From Pseudomonas poae (GTDB lineage Bacteria > Pseudomonadota > Gammaproteobacteria > Pseudomonadales > Pseudomonadaceae), in the NCBI GenBank assembly GCA_028869255.1, contig CP110972.1:3787001-3851000 (forward strand): a stretch of 64,000 bases of DNA, in the 5' to 3' direction. Positions 26,391 through 37,115 of this stretch are shown here, piece after piece. Every line of letters begins with the position of its first letter. Position 1 is the stretch's first letter. Below the pieces are notes generated by a model. That model saw nothing but the letters and a program-made list of their open reading frames with translations. It did no database searches and had not been told where the DNA came from. The translations under genes and the position numbers were made by a program.

Positions 26391-29300
26391 GAAAACGGAT
26401 GCCCAGGTGTATAAAGGACTATCTGATTATATTGAGTGCCGGCTTGTGCTTCAGCACCGCCGTGCCTGCAACCTCCCAAACGGGCCCGGAACATTTCAAC
26501 TTACTGAGTCGCGCAAGTTCCGTACAACTGGAAACCCACCTGAGCAAGGCCCAACGTCTGTGGCTGCAGAATAAACGTGAACTGGTGCTGGGCACCTCCT
26601 TCCCTGACTACCCACCTTTCGACCTCACCTCCAGCGGGCGTGACTATGAGGGACTCACCGCTGACTACGCCGGCCTCCTGGCCAAGACGCTGGCCTTACC
26701 GGTCAAAGTGCTGCGCTATCCCTCCCGAGAGGCCGCTATCCGCGCCCTTGAAGCAGGCGATATCGATTTATTGGGTTCCTCCAACGGTTTTGAGGCGGCA
26801 AACCCCAGCCTCACCCTGTCGGAGCCCTATGCGGTGGACCGGCCGGTACTGGTCACCCGCGAAAGCGAAACCCGCAGCCTGAGCAACGGGCTGGCCGGGA
26901 TGCGCCTGTCATTGGTCTACCACTACCTGCCGCTGGGAGAGGTGGAGAAGCTATACCCCAAGGCAATCATCCGCGCCTACCCCTCGTATCAAAATGCCTT
27001 GAATGCGGTGGCATTCGACCAGGCCGACGTGTTTCTTGGCGACACCATTTCCACCCATTACATGATCAACAAGGGCTATCTGAAGAACATCCGCATGGCG
27101 AACTTCGGTAAACATGAAGCCTACGGGTTCAGCTTCGCGATGCGCCAGCACGAACACACCCTGCAGAGCATCGTCGACACCGTGCTGAAGGCTGTGCCCA
27201 CCAGCGAACGTCAAACCATCGCCAAGCGCTGGACTGCCGGCAGCGACATCCTGCTGACCGACCAGAAGCTGCAACTGACCCTGCGTGAAGAACGCTGGAT
27301 CAAGGACAACCCGGTGGTCAAGGTGATCGTGAACGCGACCTTTGCGCCGCTGACGTTCTTCGACAGCGATGGTAATTTCCGGGGTGTCACCGCCGACTTG
27401 CTGGAACTGATTCGCTTGCGTACCGGGTTACGCTTCGAGATCCAGCGCGGGCGCGACGTGAACACGATCATCAAACAGATCGAGGCCGGCAAAGCCGACA
27501 TCATTGGCGCAATCACCCCCAGCATCGAACGGGAAGCCCAGCTGAGTTTCAGTCGCCCTTACCTGGAAAACTCCTATGTCATGCTGACGCGCAAAGAGAG
27601 CCAGGCACCCACCGGCCTTGAGGAAATGGAAGGCAAACGCCTGGCAGTGACGCAAGGCAACCCGTTGAAAAAATTCCTGCAGGACAACTTCCCGAAGATC
27701 CACCTGGTAGAGACGGGTGACACCTTCATGGCGGCCGAGCTACTGGTGCAGGGCCAGGTGGACGGTGCAGTGAATACCCTGGTGGTCGCCAACTACCTGT
27801 TGTCTTCGCCGGTGTTCCAGGACAAGGTTCAAATCAGTTTCAGCATTGGTGCGACCCCCGCCGCCTTTTCGCTGGCGACCTCGCGCAGCGCCACCGAACT
27901 CAGCTCGATCCTCGACAAGGCCTTGCTCAGCATCGACCCCGATGAACTGGGGGTGATCAACAGCCGTTGGCGCGGCTATACGGCGGCGTCGGACAGCTAC
28001 TGGCGCGACTATCACCAACTGATTGCCCGCATCATCATCGGCACCGGGCTGCTGCTGCTGATTTCACTCAGCTGGAACGCCTACATGCGGCGCCAGATCA
28101 AGCACCGCAAAATGGCCGAACGCGCCCTCAACGATCAGTTTGAGTTCATGCGCGCCCTGGTCAATGAAACCCCGCACCCGATCTACGTGCGAGATCGCAA
28201 GGGCCTGCTGCAGACGTGCAACGACAGCTACCTGCAAGTGTTCGACGTCAAGCGCGAAGACGTGATCGGCAAAAGCGTGATGCAAATCAGCACAGCCCTT
28301 GCAGCAGAAACCGCGCAATACCATGCCGACTATCAGCGCGTGGTGGCCGAGGGCAGCCCGCTGATCCTCGACCGCGTCCTGCATATTCGCGGCAAGAAAC
28401 TCATGATCTATCACTGGATATTGCCGTACCGCGACTCCATCGGCGAGGTCCAGGGCATTATCGGTGGCTGGATCGACATCAGCGAGCGACGCGAATTGTT
28501 CGACGAACTGCGGGCTGCCAAAGAGCGCGCCGACGAAGCCAATCGGGCCAAGAGTACGTTCCTGGCCACCATGAGCCACGAGATCCGCACGCCGATGAAC
28601 GCCGTGATCGGCATGCTGGAACTGACCCTCAAGCGTGCGGACCAGGGCCACCTCGACCGCCCGGCCATCGAAGTGGCCTACAACTCGGCCAAGGATCTGC
28701 TTGAGCTGATCGGCGATATCCTCGACATCGCTCGTATTGAATCCGGTCGGCTGAGCCTGGCGCCGGAACGCGTCAACCTGCGTGAGGTGATCGAGTCGGT
28801 GGTACGGGTCTTCGACGGCCTGGCACGGCAGAAAACCCTCAGCCTGTTGCTGGAGTTCAAACCCGACCTTGATGACACTGACGTCTTGATCGACCCGTTG
28901 CGCTTCAAACAGGTGCTGTCCAACCTGGTCAGCAATGCGATCAAGTTCACCGAGCAAGGCCAGGTGAAAATCAAGGTCGAGGTGCTCCCCACCCAACTGC
29001 CGCAGCAGGTCGAGATGAAACTGGTGGTGGAAGACACCGGCATCGGTATCAGCCGGGACGATCAGGTGCGCCTGTTCGAACCCTTTGCCCAAGCCGACAA
29101 TTCCGGGCAACTGGCCAGGAGCGGCGCCGGGCTGGGATTGGTGATCTGCCGCAGCCTCTGCGCCATGATGGGCGGCCAGTTGAGCCTGAGCAGCGTGCCC
29201 ATGGTGGGCACCCAGGTGCATGTCAGCCTGAAGATGACGCGCCTGCAGTCGGTGCTGACGGTGGGCGAACACAAACCCGAGGCCCCCGCAACCGCACCGG

Positions 29301-30060
29301 TGCTCAATGTGCTGGTGGTAGACGATCACCCGGCAAACCGCCTGCTGATGTGCCAGCAACTCGGGTACCTGGGCCACCAGTTCACCGCCGCTCAGAACGG
29401 CTCCGCCGGTTTCCAGGCGTGGCGCCGGGAGCACTTCGACCTGGTGATAGCCGACTGCAACATGCCCATCATGAATGGCTACGAGTTAAGCCGTTCGATC
29501 CGCGAATACGAGCAGCGCGAGCAACTGACGCCCTGTGTCGTGCTGGGTTTTACCGCCAATGCCCAGCCCGAAGAAAAGCTGCGCTGCGCCGAGGCAGGCA
29601 TGGATGATTGCCTGTTCAAACCCATCAGCCTCACCGCGCTGGAGCGGCAACTGGCCAGGATCAGCCCTCAAGCGGCCAGCCTCAGCCTGAACCTCGGCAA
29701 CTTCGAGGCCCTGACCGGTGGAGACCCGCTGATGAGCCGGCGCCTGCTGGAAGAGCTGTTAAGCAGCAGCCGTCGGGACCGCGAGGAATTGCTCGCACTG
29801 ATGGCCGCGCAGGCTTCCCCCAGGACATCATCGAGCAGGCCCACAAGATCAAGGGCGCCGCCCGCATCGTTCAAGCCAACGCACTGGCCGCGCAATGCGA
29901 AACCATCGAACAGGCCTGCGCCCGGGGCGATACTCCCGCCCTGATCGAAACCGGCGTGAAAACCCTGGAGAAGCTGATGCTGGAGCTAGAGAGGATGCTG
30001 CAGGTGCAGCTTCACGAGCTGGATAGCCATAAGGGGGCAGCGGCCCTGCCCCCTCTTTGA
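26387..30060 (+). pseudogene. EvgS/BvgS-like hybrid sensor kinase with a frameshift before the Hpt domain
   Basis: Domains in order: signal segment, two tandem periplasmic solute-binding (SBP_bac_3) domains (about residues 60-290 and 300-540), membrane helix (545-570), PAS (580-700), HisKA with MSHEIRTPMNA (histidine about 731), HATPase with GAGLGLVICR, receiver with LVVDDHPANR and VIADCNMP (aspartate about 1023), then Hpt (AHKIKGAARIV). At 29811-29814 the bases CAGGCTTCC need one more G to keep frame (CAG GGC TTC CCC CAG). As written the protein ends at 29944 with 40-odd foreign residues and no Hpt, breaking the phosphorelay. Corrected, it has about 1224 residues, normal for EvgS. GTG start overlaps the regulator stop. 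Confidence 0.88.
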
Positions 30061-30543
30061 TCAGCAGTCGGTCAAGCGCAGGAAAATCGCCGCCAGCTGT
30101 TCGATACCGGCCTGGTCCTGTTCGGTAAAGCGGGCCAGCGAGGGGCTGTCGAGGTCAAGCACGCCAATCAGTTGGCCGTGCTTGACCAACGGCACCACCA
30201 GTTCGCTGTTGGACGCGCTGTCACAGGCGATATGCCCGGGGAATGCGTGCACGTCCTCAACGCGTTGGGTCTGGCGCGACGCTGCGGCGGCGCCGCACAC
30301 GCCACGGCCGAACGGAATGCGCACACACGCGATCTGCCCCTGGAACGGGCCCAGTACCAGCTCTTCGTTGCGGTTGAGGTAAAAGCCTGCCCAGTTCAGG
30401 TCATCCAACTGGCTGAACAGAAAGGCGGAAAACTGCGCACTGTTGGCGATGAAGTCTCGCTCATCAGCCAGCAGCGATTCCAATTGCGCACCAAGCATGG
30501 CATAGCCATCCAGGCCAATACCGGCGTGTTGTAGATCGATCAT
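30061..30543 (-). CDS. msrC: Free methionine-(R)-sulfoxide reductase (GAF domain)
   Basis: A 160-residue single GAF domain with NWAGFYL, LGPFQGQIACVRI and VPLVKHGQLIGVLDLDS, matching fRMsr (E. coli YebR/MsrC). All three redox cysteines of the family are present at residues 73, 83 and 106 (IACVRI, GVCGAA, IACDSAS). It reduces free methionine-R-sulfoxide in the cytoplasm. It overlaps the ATPase gene upstream by four bases, so both are in one operon, and it converges tail to tail with the EvgS-like gene, with stops adjacent. Confidence 0.92.
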   Translation of the reverse strand: MIDLQHAGIGLDGYAMLGAQLESLLADERDFIANSAQFSAFLFSQLDDLNWAGFYLNRNEELVLGPFQGQIACVRIPFGRGVCGAAAASRQTQRVEDVHAFPGHIACDSASNSELVVPLVKHGQLIGVLDLDSPSLARFTEQDQAGIEQLAAIFLRLTDC

Positions 30544-31430
30544 GGTTGACGCTCCAGCAATTTGAGGCCCACCCAGTAACGGGCGAATTGATAAGCGCAG
30601 CGGCCGTTGCGATTGCCGCGCCCGGTGGCCCAGCGCACGGCCAGGATGTCGAGCGCCTCATCGCGCTGCCACTGCAGGCCCGCTTTGCTCGCCAGCTCGC
30701 CGATCCAGTGCTGCACTACATCGAGGAAATGTTCCTGGGTGAACGGGTAGAACGACAGCCACAAGCCGAAACGGTCGGACAAGGCGATCTTGTCTTCCAC
30801 AGCTTCACTGGGGTGCAGCTCGCCATCCACGCGTTTCCAGTTGTCGTTGTCGCTCTGGTTTTCCGGCACCAGATGGCGGCGGTTGGAGGTGGCATACAGC
30901 AGCACGTTCTCCGGCGCCTGCTCCAGTGAGCCGTCGAGCACACTTTTGAGTACACGGTAATCGCCTTCACCGGCTTCGAAGGACAGGTCGTCGCAGAACA
31001 GGATAAAGCGCTGCGGCAGCTTGAGCAGTTGCTCGACCACACGTGGCAGGTCGGCCAGGTGGTCACGCTCGATTTCGATCAGGCGCAAGCCGGCCTTGGC
31101 ATGCTGAGCCAGCAAGGCGCGCACCATGGAGGACTTGCCGGTGCCACGCGAACCCCAGAGCAGGGCATGGTTGGCGGGCAGGCCGTCGAGAAACTGTTGG
31201 GTGTTGCGCGCCAGGGTTTCGCGCTGCTTGTCCACGCCAATCAGGTCGGACAGACGCATATCCAGGCTGACCTCGAGCGGCAACAGGAACCCCGTACGGC
31301 CTTCGCGCTGCCAACGGGCGGCCAGGCAGTGGTTCCAGTCGATCGCCTGGCGGGGCGCGGGTAACAAGGGCTCAAGGCGGGCGAGCACAGCATCGGCCCG
31401 CTCAAGAAAGGCATTCAGTCGAGAATCCAC
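30540..31430 (-). CDS. DUF815 AAA-type ATPase
   Basis: A 296-residue protein with Walker A LLWGSRGTGKSSMVRALL (about residues 90-107), Walker B RFILFCDDLSFE, and LLYATSNRRHLVPE as the sensor 1 strand, diagnostic of the DUF815 family of DnaA/AAA-like ATPases. Function unknown. I chose GTG 31430 because AGAGGAA lies five bases upstream; the longer open frame (to 31493) has no ribosome site. It is translationally coupled to the free-Met sulfoxide reductase gene downstream, a pairing that may be only positional. Confidence 0.88.
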   Translation of the reverse strand: MDSRLNAFLERADAVLARLEPLLPAPRQAIDWNHCLAARWQREGRTGFLLPLEVSLDMRLSDLIGVDKQRETLARNTQQFLDGLPANHALLWGSRGTGKSSMVRALLAQHAKAGLRLIEIERDHLADLPRVVEQLLKLPQRFILFCDDLSFEAGEGDYRVLKSVLDGSLEQAPENVLLYATSNRRHLVPENQSDNDNWKRVDGELHPSEAVEDKIALSDRFGLWLSFYPFTQEHFLDVVQHWIGELASKAGLQWQRDEALDILAVRWATGRGNRNGRCAYQFARYWVGLKLLERQP

Positions 31431-31578
31431 AATTATTCCTCTGGCAACTTCTTGCAAAAGATGGCGTATTGGCAACCCTGCGGCGGACCGCACGAGGCCG
31501 CGTCAAAAACGATTCATGCCGGGCAAGCCAGAGCCTGTGGATGTTCAGCTATGCTTGCCGGGCGAAGGGAAACGTGAA

Positions 31579-33903
31579 GTGGTTCAACACTCGATGGATA
31601 TCAAGTTCGCCCACCGCTTGTCTTATAAACAAGCCAGATTGACTGTGCTGGTCGGTTTCGTCTTGGGAACCTTGCTCAGTCTGATCCAAATCGGCATTGA
31701 TTATGCCAGTGAAGACGCATCCATCAACCGTGAAATACGCTCGTTGATCGAAATCAGCCACAACCCCGCGTCACGCATCGCCTACAACATCGACGCCGAA
31801 CTGGCGCAGGAGCTGGCCCTGGGCCTGCTGCACTCCCCCGCGATCATCCACGCGCAATTGATCGACAATAATGGCGTGGTGCTGGCCAATGTGGACCGCC
31901 CGCGCAAGGAAAGCGCCTACCGCCCCATCAGCGACTTCCTGTTTGGCGCCAACCGCCAGTTCGAAGACCGCTTGTTCCTGAGCCACATGCCCAATGAATC
32001 CCTCGGCGTGCTGCGCCTCGACGTCGATACCTATGCCTTCGGCAGCCGCTTTCTGCATCGTGCCGAAATCACCCTGCTCAACGGGTTCGCCCGCAGCCTG
32101 CTGCTGACCGGCATCCTGCTGGCCCTGTTCTACGTGATGCTGACCCAGCCGCTGGTGCGCATTATCCGCGAGCTGAGCAACCGCCGGCAGGCCCGCCTGG
32201 ACTGCCCGCCCGGGCACGAACATGACGAAATCGGCGTGCTGGTGAACGTGGCCAACCAGCAATTTGAAAACATGGAGACCGAAATCCAGCAGCGCCGCCA
32301 CGCCGAAGACCGCCTGACCGAATACCTGGGGCAACTGGAAGACATCGTTTCCGCCCGCACCCTGGAACTCAAGGCCAGTAACCAGCGGCTGAGCCAGTCC
32401 AACGAAGAGCTGGAAACGGCGAAGATGACTGCACTCGGCATGGCACAGGCCCGGGCGGCGTTCCTGGCGAATATGAGCCACGAAATCCGCACGCCGCTCA
32501 ACGGCCTGCTGGGGATGATCGCCCTGTCGCTGGACAGCCCGTTGAACGCCGAGCAGCGCCAGCAACTGTCGATCGCCCATGACTCGGGCAAGGTGCTGGT
32601 GGAGTTGCTCAACGATATTCTCGACCTCTCCAAGTTCGACGCCGGCCAGCTTGAACTTGAGGTGATCCCGTTCGACCTCGGCTCACTGGTGGAAGACACC
32701 GCCAACCTGCTGTCGCAGAACGCCGCGCCGAGTGTCGAACTGACCTGCCTGATCGAACCGCAGTTTCCCGCCCAGGTACTCGGCGACCCAACGCGGGTAC
32801 GCCAGATCGTCAGCAACTTGCTGTCCAACGCCCTGAAGTTCACCCGTTTCGGCAGAGTCGATGTACGCCTGCACGCGGTCGACGCCAGGGTGCGCATTGA
32901 AGTGTGTGATACCGGGATCGGCATTGCGCAGGACGCCCAGGTGAAAATCTTCCAGCCCTTTACCCAGGCGGGCGCCGGCATCACTCGCCAGTTTGGCGGT
33001 ACCGGCCTGGGCCTGGCGTTGACACACAACCTGTGCGAGGCGATGAAGGGCCGCTTGAGCATCAGTTCGGAGGTGGGCTTCGGCAGCCAGTTCTGCGCCG
33101 ACCTGCCGCTGCCCATCCATTTGCCCGCCGCCCAACAGCTGCCGCTCAAAGGCGAGGTGATCGCCATCACCAGCCCTGGCAGCGGCCTGACGGAATTGCT
33201 CACCAGCCTGCTGCCCCATTGGGGGCTGACGCCGCGTTGTCTGCCACTCGATGGCGACTTGAGCGGGCTGACGCCTGACCTGCTGATTACCGACTGCCCG
33301 GAATGCCTGTTCCGCATCCGTCCCGGGATCAGCGCGCCCATCCTGCTGGTGACCGCCTATGGCAACTTTATGCCCAGCGAAGAAGTCGCTGCGCTGGCGC
33401 CGCTGCAGCAACAGGCACGCCCGTTGAGCCGTAACGCGCTGTACCAGATTTTGCAACGCAATTTGCGCAGCGATGCCCAACTGATCCTCGACCCCGTCCA
33501 ACTGGACGCCGCGCCCATTGCCCACCGCGCGCGCATCCTGTTGGTGGAAGACAACCCGGTCAACCAACTGGTGGCCAAAGGCATGCTCAGCAAACTGGGC
33601 TGCGAAGTCATCGTGGCCGCCCATGGTGGCGAGGCCCTCAAGCGCCTTGAAGAACAACACTTCGACATGGTGCTGATGGACTGCAATATGCCGGTGATGG
33701 ACGGCTACGAAGCCAGCCGGCAGATTCGCCGCAGTGGGCGCTGGCCTGACCTGCCGATCGTCGCATTGACCGCCAACGCCCTGTCCGAAGAACGCGAGCG
33801 GTGCCGGGCGGCGGGCATGAACGACTACCTGGCCAAGCCGTTTCGCCGCGAAGAACTCAACGGCCTGCTGGAGCTTTGGGTGCCTCAGACGACAACTCTC
33901 TGA
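31579..33903 (+). CDS. Hybrid sensor histidine kinase/response regulator
   Basis: A 774-residue membrane kinase: helix 1 (LTVLVGFVLGTLLSLIQI), a periplasmic domain of about 140 residues, helix 2 (LLLTGILLALFYVML), HAMP and coiled coil, HisKA MSHEIRTPLNG (histidine about 300), HATPase with DTGIGIA and GGTGLGLALTHNL, a degenerate receiver-like segment, and a true C-terminal receiver (LLVEDNPVNQLV; MVLMDCNMP). No Hpt is present, so it must relay to a separate Hpt. AAGGGA eight bases before GTG 31579 favours that start over ATG 31594. Its 3' end overlaps the convergent MarR gene by 47 bases. The signal is unknown. Confidence 0.9.
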   Translation: MVQHSMDIKFAHRLSYKQARLTVLVGFVLGTLLSLIQIGIDYASEDASINREIRSLIEISHNPASRIAYNIDAELAQELALGLLHSPAIIHAQLIDNNGVVLANVDRPRKESAYRPISDFLFGANRQFEDRLFLSHMPNESLGVLRLDVDTYAFGSRFLHRAEITLLNGFARSLLLTGILLALFYVMLTQPLVRIIRELSNRRQARLDCPPGHEHDEIGVLVNVANQQFENMETEIQQRRHAEDRLTEYLGQLEDIVSARTLELKASNQRLSQSNEELETAKMTALGMAQARAAFLANMSHEIRTPLNGLLGMIALSLDSPLNAEQRQQLSIAHDSGKVLVELLNDILDLSKFDAGQLELEVIPFDLGSLVEDTANLLSQNAAPSVELTCLIEPQFPAQVLGDPTRVRQIVSNLLSNALKFTRFGRVDVRLHAVDARVRIEVCDTGIGIAQDAQVKIFQPFTQAGAGITRQFGGTGLGLALTHNLCEAMKGRLSISSEVGFGSQFCADLPLPIHLPAAQQLPLKGEVIAITSPGSGLTELLTSLLPHWGLTPRCLPLDGDLSGLTPDLLITDCPECLFRIRPGISAPILLVTAYGNFMPSEEVAALAPLQQQARPLSRNALYQILQRNLRSDAQLILDPVQLDAAPIAHRARILLVEDNPVNQLVAKGMLSKLGCEVIVAAHGGEALKRLEEQHFDMVLMDCNMPVMDGYEASRQIRRSGRWPDLPIVALTANALSEERERCRAAGMNDYLAKPFRREELNGLLELWVPQTTTL

Positions 33904-34344
33904 TCTGGCCCAGCAATTGGTCCAGGCCATCGCGCAAGGCCTCGGCCTGGTTCAGGTCGATGCCGCTGTCGCACAGCAACCGGGTCTTGAGGCCATGGGT
34001 CTGTTCACGCAGCTGCACACCGCTTTCGCTCAGGCCCAAGTGCACCTCACGCTCATCCCTGGCACTGCGCCGACGCGTCACCAGCGCCAGTTGCTCAAGG
34101 CGCTTGAGCAGCGGCGTCAGCGTGCCGGAATCGAGCATCAGGCGCTCACCTAACGCCTTGACCGTGGGCTGGCTGGGGGCCACTGCGTGCCACTCCCACA
34201 GCACCAGCATCACCACGTATTGCGGGTAAGTCAGGCCGAGCTGATCCAGCATCGGCTTATAGGCACGGGTCACGGCCCGCGACGCGGCATACAGCTTGAA
34301 ACACAGCTGATCATCCAGCGCCAGGGACACGGTGGGCAGGTCAG

Positions 34345-34348
<4 letters not shown>
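33857..34348 (-). CDS. MarR/OhrR-type redox-sensing regulator
   Basis: A 163-residue winged-helix regulator: LGLTYPQYVVMLVLWEWHAVAPSQPTVKALGERLMLDSGTLTPLLKRLEQL, then the wing RRRSARDEREVHLGL. It carries the OhrR-type reactive cysteine in DDQLCFKLYAASRAV (residue 16). Its ATG overlaps the glutathione peroxidase stop (ATGA), so peroxidase and regulator form one operon, which the regulator probably represses until organic hydroperoxide oxidises the cysteine. A second OhrR paralogue lies at 50403. The 3' end overlaps the hybrid kinase gene. Confidence 0.88.
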
Positions 34349-34830
<482 letters not shown>

Positions 34831-34930
34831 GGCGGTGCCTCAATAAGGGGAAGTAGGCGTAAACATAGTAGGCAATTAAATTGCGTGCAATTCAATTTAT
34901 CGCAGTGATGATCCGTACTCGGTTCAAATA

Positions 34931-34972
34931 TGGGAGCCAGGCTTGCCCGCGATGCAGGCAAGCCAGCTCCCA
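34931..34972. repeat. Extragenic palindrome, GTGGGAGC family, short copy 3
   Basis: TGGGAGCCAGGCTTGCC is followed at once by GGCAAGCCAGCTCCCA with only a short GCGATGCA loop. It lies between glutathione peroxidase and msrB. Confidence 0.8.
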
Positions 34973-35004
34973 CACACCTGCACATTGGGACGATGCCGGC
35001 TAAT

Positions 35005-35397
35005 CTAGCGCGGCACCAGGTCCAGGCACACCGAGTTGATGCAATACCGCAGGCCGGTCGGCGGCGGGCCGTCCGGGAACACATGGCCGAGGTGCGCATC
35101 GCATTTGGCGCAGACGACTTCCGTGCGGATCATGCCGTGGGTGGCGTCACGGATCTCGATCATCGCGCTGTCAGCGATCGGCGCGTAGAAACTCGGCCAG
35201 CCACAACCGGAATCAAACTTGGTGGCCGAATCGAACAGTGGTTCGTTGCAGCAGATGCAGTGATACACACCGTCGGTCTTGGTTTCATTGTACTTGCCGC
35301 TGAAAGGACGCTCGGTGCCTTTGAGACGGCAAACCTGATACTGCTCGGGATCGAGCATGTCCCGCCACTCTTCAAGGGTTTTTTGCAACTTTTCCAT
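35005..35397 (-). CDS. msrB: Peptide methionine-(R)-sulfoxide reductase MsrB
   Basis: A 130-residue zinc-containing MsrB with two CxxC zinc pairs ([24 protein letters not shown]) and the catalytic cysteine in [11 protein letters not shown]. It repairs oxidised methionine in proteins. ATG 35397 begins [11 protein letters not shown], the normal family start; the longer frame runs into the alaA upstream region. It is divergent from alaA. Confidence 0.95.
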   Translation of the reverse strand: MEKLQKTLEEWRDMLDPEQYQVCRLKGTERPFSGKYNETKTDGVYHCICCNEPLFDSATKFDSGCGWPSFYAPIADSAMIEIRDATHGMIRTEVVCAKCDAHLGHVFPDGPPPTGLRYCINSVCLDLVPR

Positions 35398-35599
35398 CGG
35401 TACACCTCGGCAACTGAAAAAGCCTGATCTGTGTCTTTTCCATGGATCAGGCGGCACGTATGATTGCGCCTCTTCAAAACGCCAGTCTGGCACCCGCGCT
35501 ACCGGCATTCAAACGTATTTATGGGTGCCGGCCCCGCAGGTTTCGCAGTACGGTAGTGTCCACACCGTCTGGATCGTTCATTTTCAGGATCACATCGCC

Positions 35600-36811
35600 A
35601 TGCAGGTCAGCAAATCGAACAAGCTCGCCAACGTCTGCTACGACATTCGCGGCCCAGTGCTCAAGCACGCCAAACGCCTGGAAGAGGAAGGCCATCGCAT
35701 CCTCAAGCTGAACATTGGCAACCCGGCGCCCTTTGGTTTCGAAGCACCGGATGAAATCCTCCAGGACGTGATCCGCAATTTGCCGACCGCCCAGGGCTAC
35801 AGTGACTCCAAAGGCCTGTTCAGCGCACGTAAAGCGGTGATGCAGTATTACCAGCAGAAGCAGGTCGACGGTGTCGGCATCGAAGACATCTACCTGGGCA
35901 ACGGTGTGTCCGAGCTGATCGTGATGTCGATGCAGGCCCTGCTCAACAACGGCGACGAAGTACTGGTGCCGGCGCCCGATTACCCGCTGTGGACCGCTGC
36001 CGTGACCCTGGCCGGCGGCCACCCTGTGCACTATCTGTGCGACGAAGGCGCCGACTGGTTCCCGGACCTGGCCGACATCAAGGCCAAGATCACCCCGAAC
36101 ACCAAGGCCCTGGTGATCATCAACCCGAATAACCCGACTGGCGCCGTGTACTCCAAGGAAGTGTTGCTGGGCATGCTCGAACTGGCGCGTCAGCACAACC
36201 TGGTGGTGTTCTCCGACGAGATCTACGACAAGATCCTCTACGATGACGCCGTGCACGTGTGCACCGCCTCCCTGGCGCCGGACCTGCTGTGCCTGACCTT
36301 CAACGGCCTGTCCAAGTCCTACCGCGTGGCGGGTTTCCGCTCCGGCTGGATCGCCATATCCGGCCCCAAGCACAACGCCCAGAGCTACATCGAAGGCATC
36401 GACATGCTGGCCAATATGCGCCTGTGCGCCAACGTGCCGAGCCAGCACGCGATCCAGACCGCCCTCGGCGGCTATCAGAGCATCAACGACCTGGTACTGC
36501 CCCAGGGCCGCTTGCTTGAGCAACGCAACCGCACTTGGGAGCTGCTCAACGCGATCCCGGGCGTGAGCTGCGTGAAACCCATGGGTGCGCTGTATGCCTT
36601 CCCACGAATCGACCCGAAGGTGTGCCCGATCCTCAACGACGAAAAGTTCGTGCTCGACCTGTTGCTGTCGGAAAAGCTGCTGGTTGTACAGGGCACTGCG
36701 TTCAACTGGCCGTGGCCGGATCACTTCCGCGTGGTGACCTTGCCGCGTGTGGATGACCTGGACATGGCCATTGGTCGCATCGGTAACTTCCTCAAGTCCT
36801 ATCGTCAGTAA
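35600..36811 (+). CDS. alaA: Alanine aminotransferase AlaA (class I aminotransferase)
   Basis: A 403-residue PLP enzyme. Motifs: LNIGNPAPFGFEAP near the N-terminus, GNGVSELI, INPNNPTGAVY, FSDEIYDKILYD and the PLP lysine in FNGLSKSYRVAGFRSGW (about residue 240). It makes alanine from pyruvate and glutamate. ATG 35600 gives MQVSKSNKLANVCYDIRGPV, the normal start; CAGGA ten bases upstream is a modest ribosome site. The longer frame covers the msrB promoter region and is not needed. Confidence 0.92.
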   Translation: MQVSKSNKLANVCYDIRGPVLKHAKRLEEEGHRILKLNIGNPAPFGFEAPDEILQDVIRNLPTAQGYSDSKGLFSARKAVMQYYQQKQVDGVGIEDIYLGNGVSELIVMSMQALLNNGDEVLVPAPDYPLWTAAVTLAGGHPVHYLCDEGADWFPDLADIKAKITPNTKALVIINPNNPTGAVYSKEVLLGMLELARQHNLVVFSDEIYDKILYDDAVHVCTASLAPDLLCLTFNGLSKSYRVAGFRSGWIAISGPKHNAQSYIEGIDMLANMRLCANVPSQHAIQTALGGYQSINDLVLPQGRLLEQRNRTWELLNAIPGVSCVKPMGALYAFPRIDPKVCPILNDEKFVLDLLLSEKLLVVQGTAFNWPWPDHFRVVTLPRVDDLDMAIGRIGNFLKSYRQ

Positions 36812-37041
36812 GGAATGTGGCACTGTGCGACCGACTTTCGGTCGTACGGCGAGTATCTGGCAACACTTCTCTGTCCTTGCTGCGTGCCTTGGCTGTCCGG
36901 GCTTCCAGCATGGCTCTTGCCCCCTGTAATTAAGGGGCTGCGAGGCTGCGGCGAGGCGAGCCAGCCCCTTGTTCTGCGTCGGAAATTCCCTTCAAGGCTC
37001 TACATTCTGGCTGTAGGACACAGTTTGAAATAGTCGCCCGG
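36812..37041 (+). other. Gene-free stretch between alaA and htpX with stem-loops
   Basis: No protein gene is supported. CGACCGACTTTCGGTCG (about 36829-36845) is a small hairpin just after alaA. AAGGGGCTG (36932-36940) pairs with CAGCCCCTT (36962-36970) around a 21-base GC-rich loop. The stretch could hold a 3' UTR structure or a small RNA; there is no clear promoter or T-run terminator for one. Confidence 0.4.
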
Positions 37042-37070
37042 TTGAATCACCCCATGCGGCACCTTATATA
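37042..37070 (+). promoter_or_regulatory. Predicted promoter of htpX
   Basis: TTGAAT, 17 bases, TATATA: five of six and four of six matches to the vegetative consensus, 46 bases before the htpX ATG. No clean heat-shock sigma-32 pair was seen with correct spacing, although TTGAA and CCCCAT both occur. Confidence 0.55.
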
Positions 37071-37115
37071 CCCCGCAGTACGCGACATATTAAGCATGAG
37101 GAGAACTCTACAACC

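Noticed and set aside
28064..29434. 456-codon minus-strand ORF in the EvgS-like gene
   Set aside because: Antisense to kinase domains with canonical motifs; no independent evidence.
37030..37060. Heat-shock (sigma-32) promoter for htpX
   Set aside because: TTGAA and CCCCAT both occur but with 4 or 19 bases between instead of 13-15.
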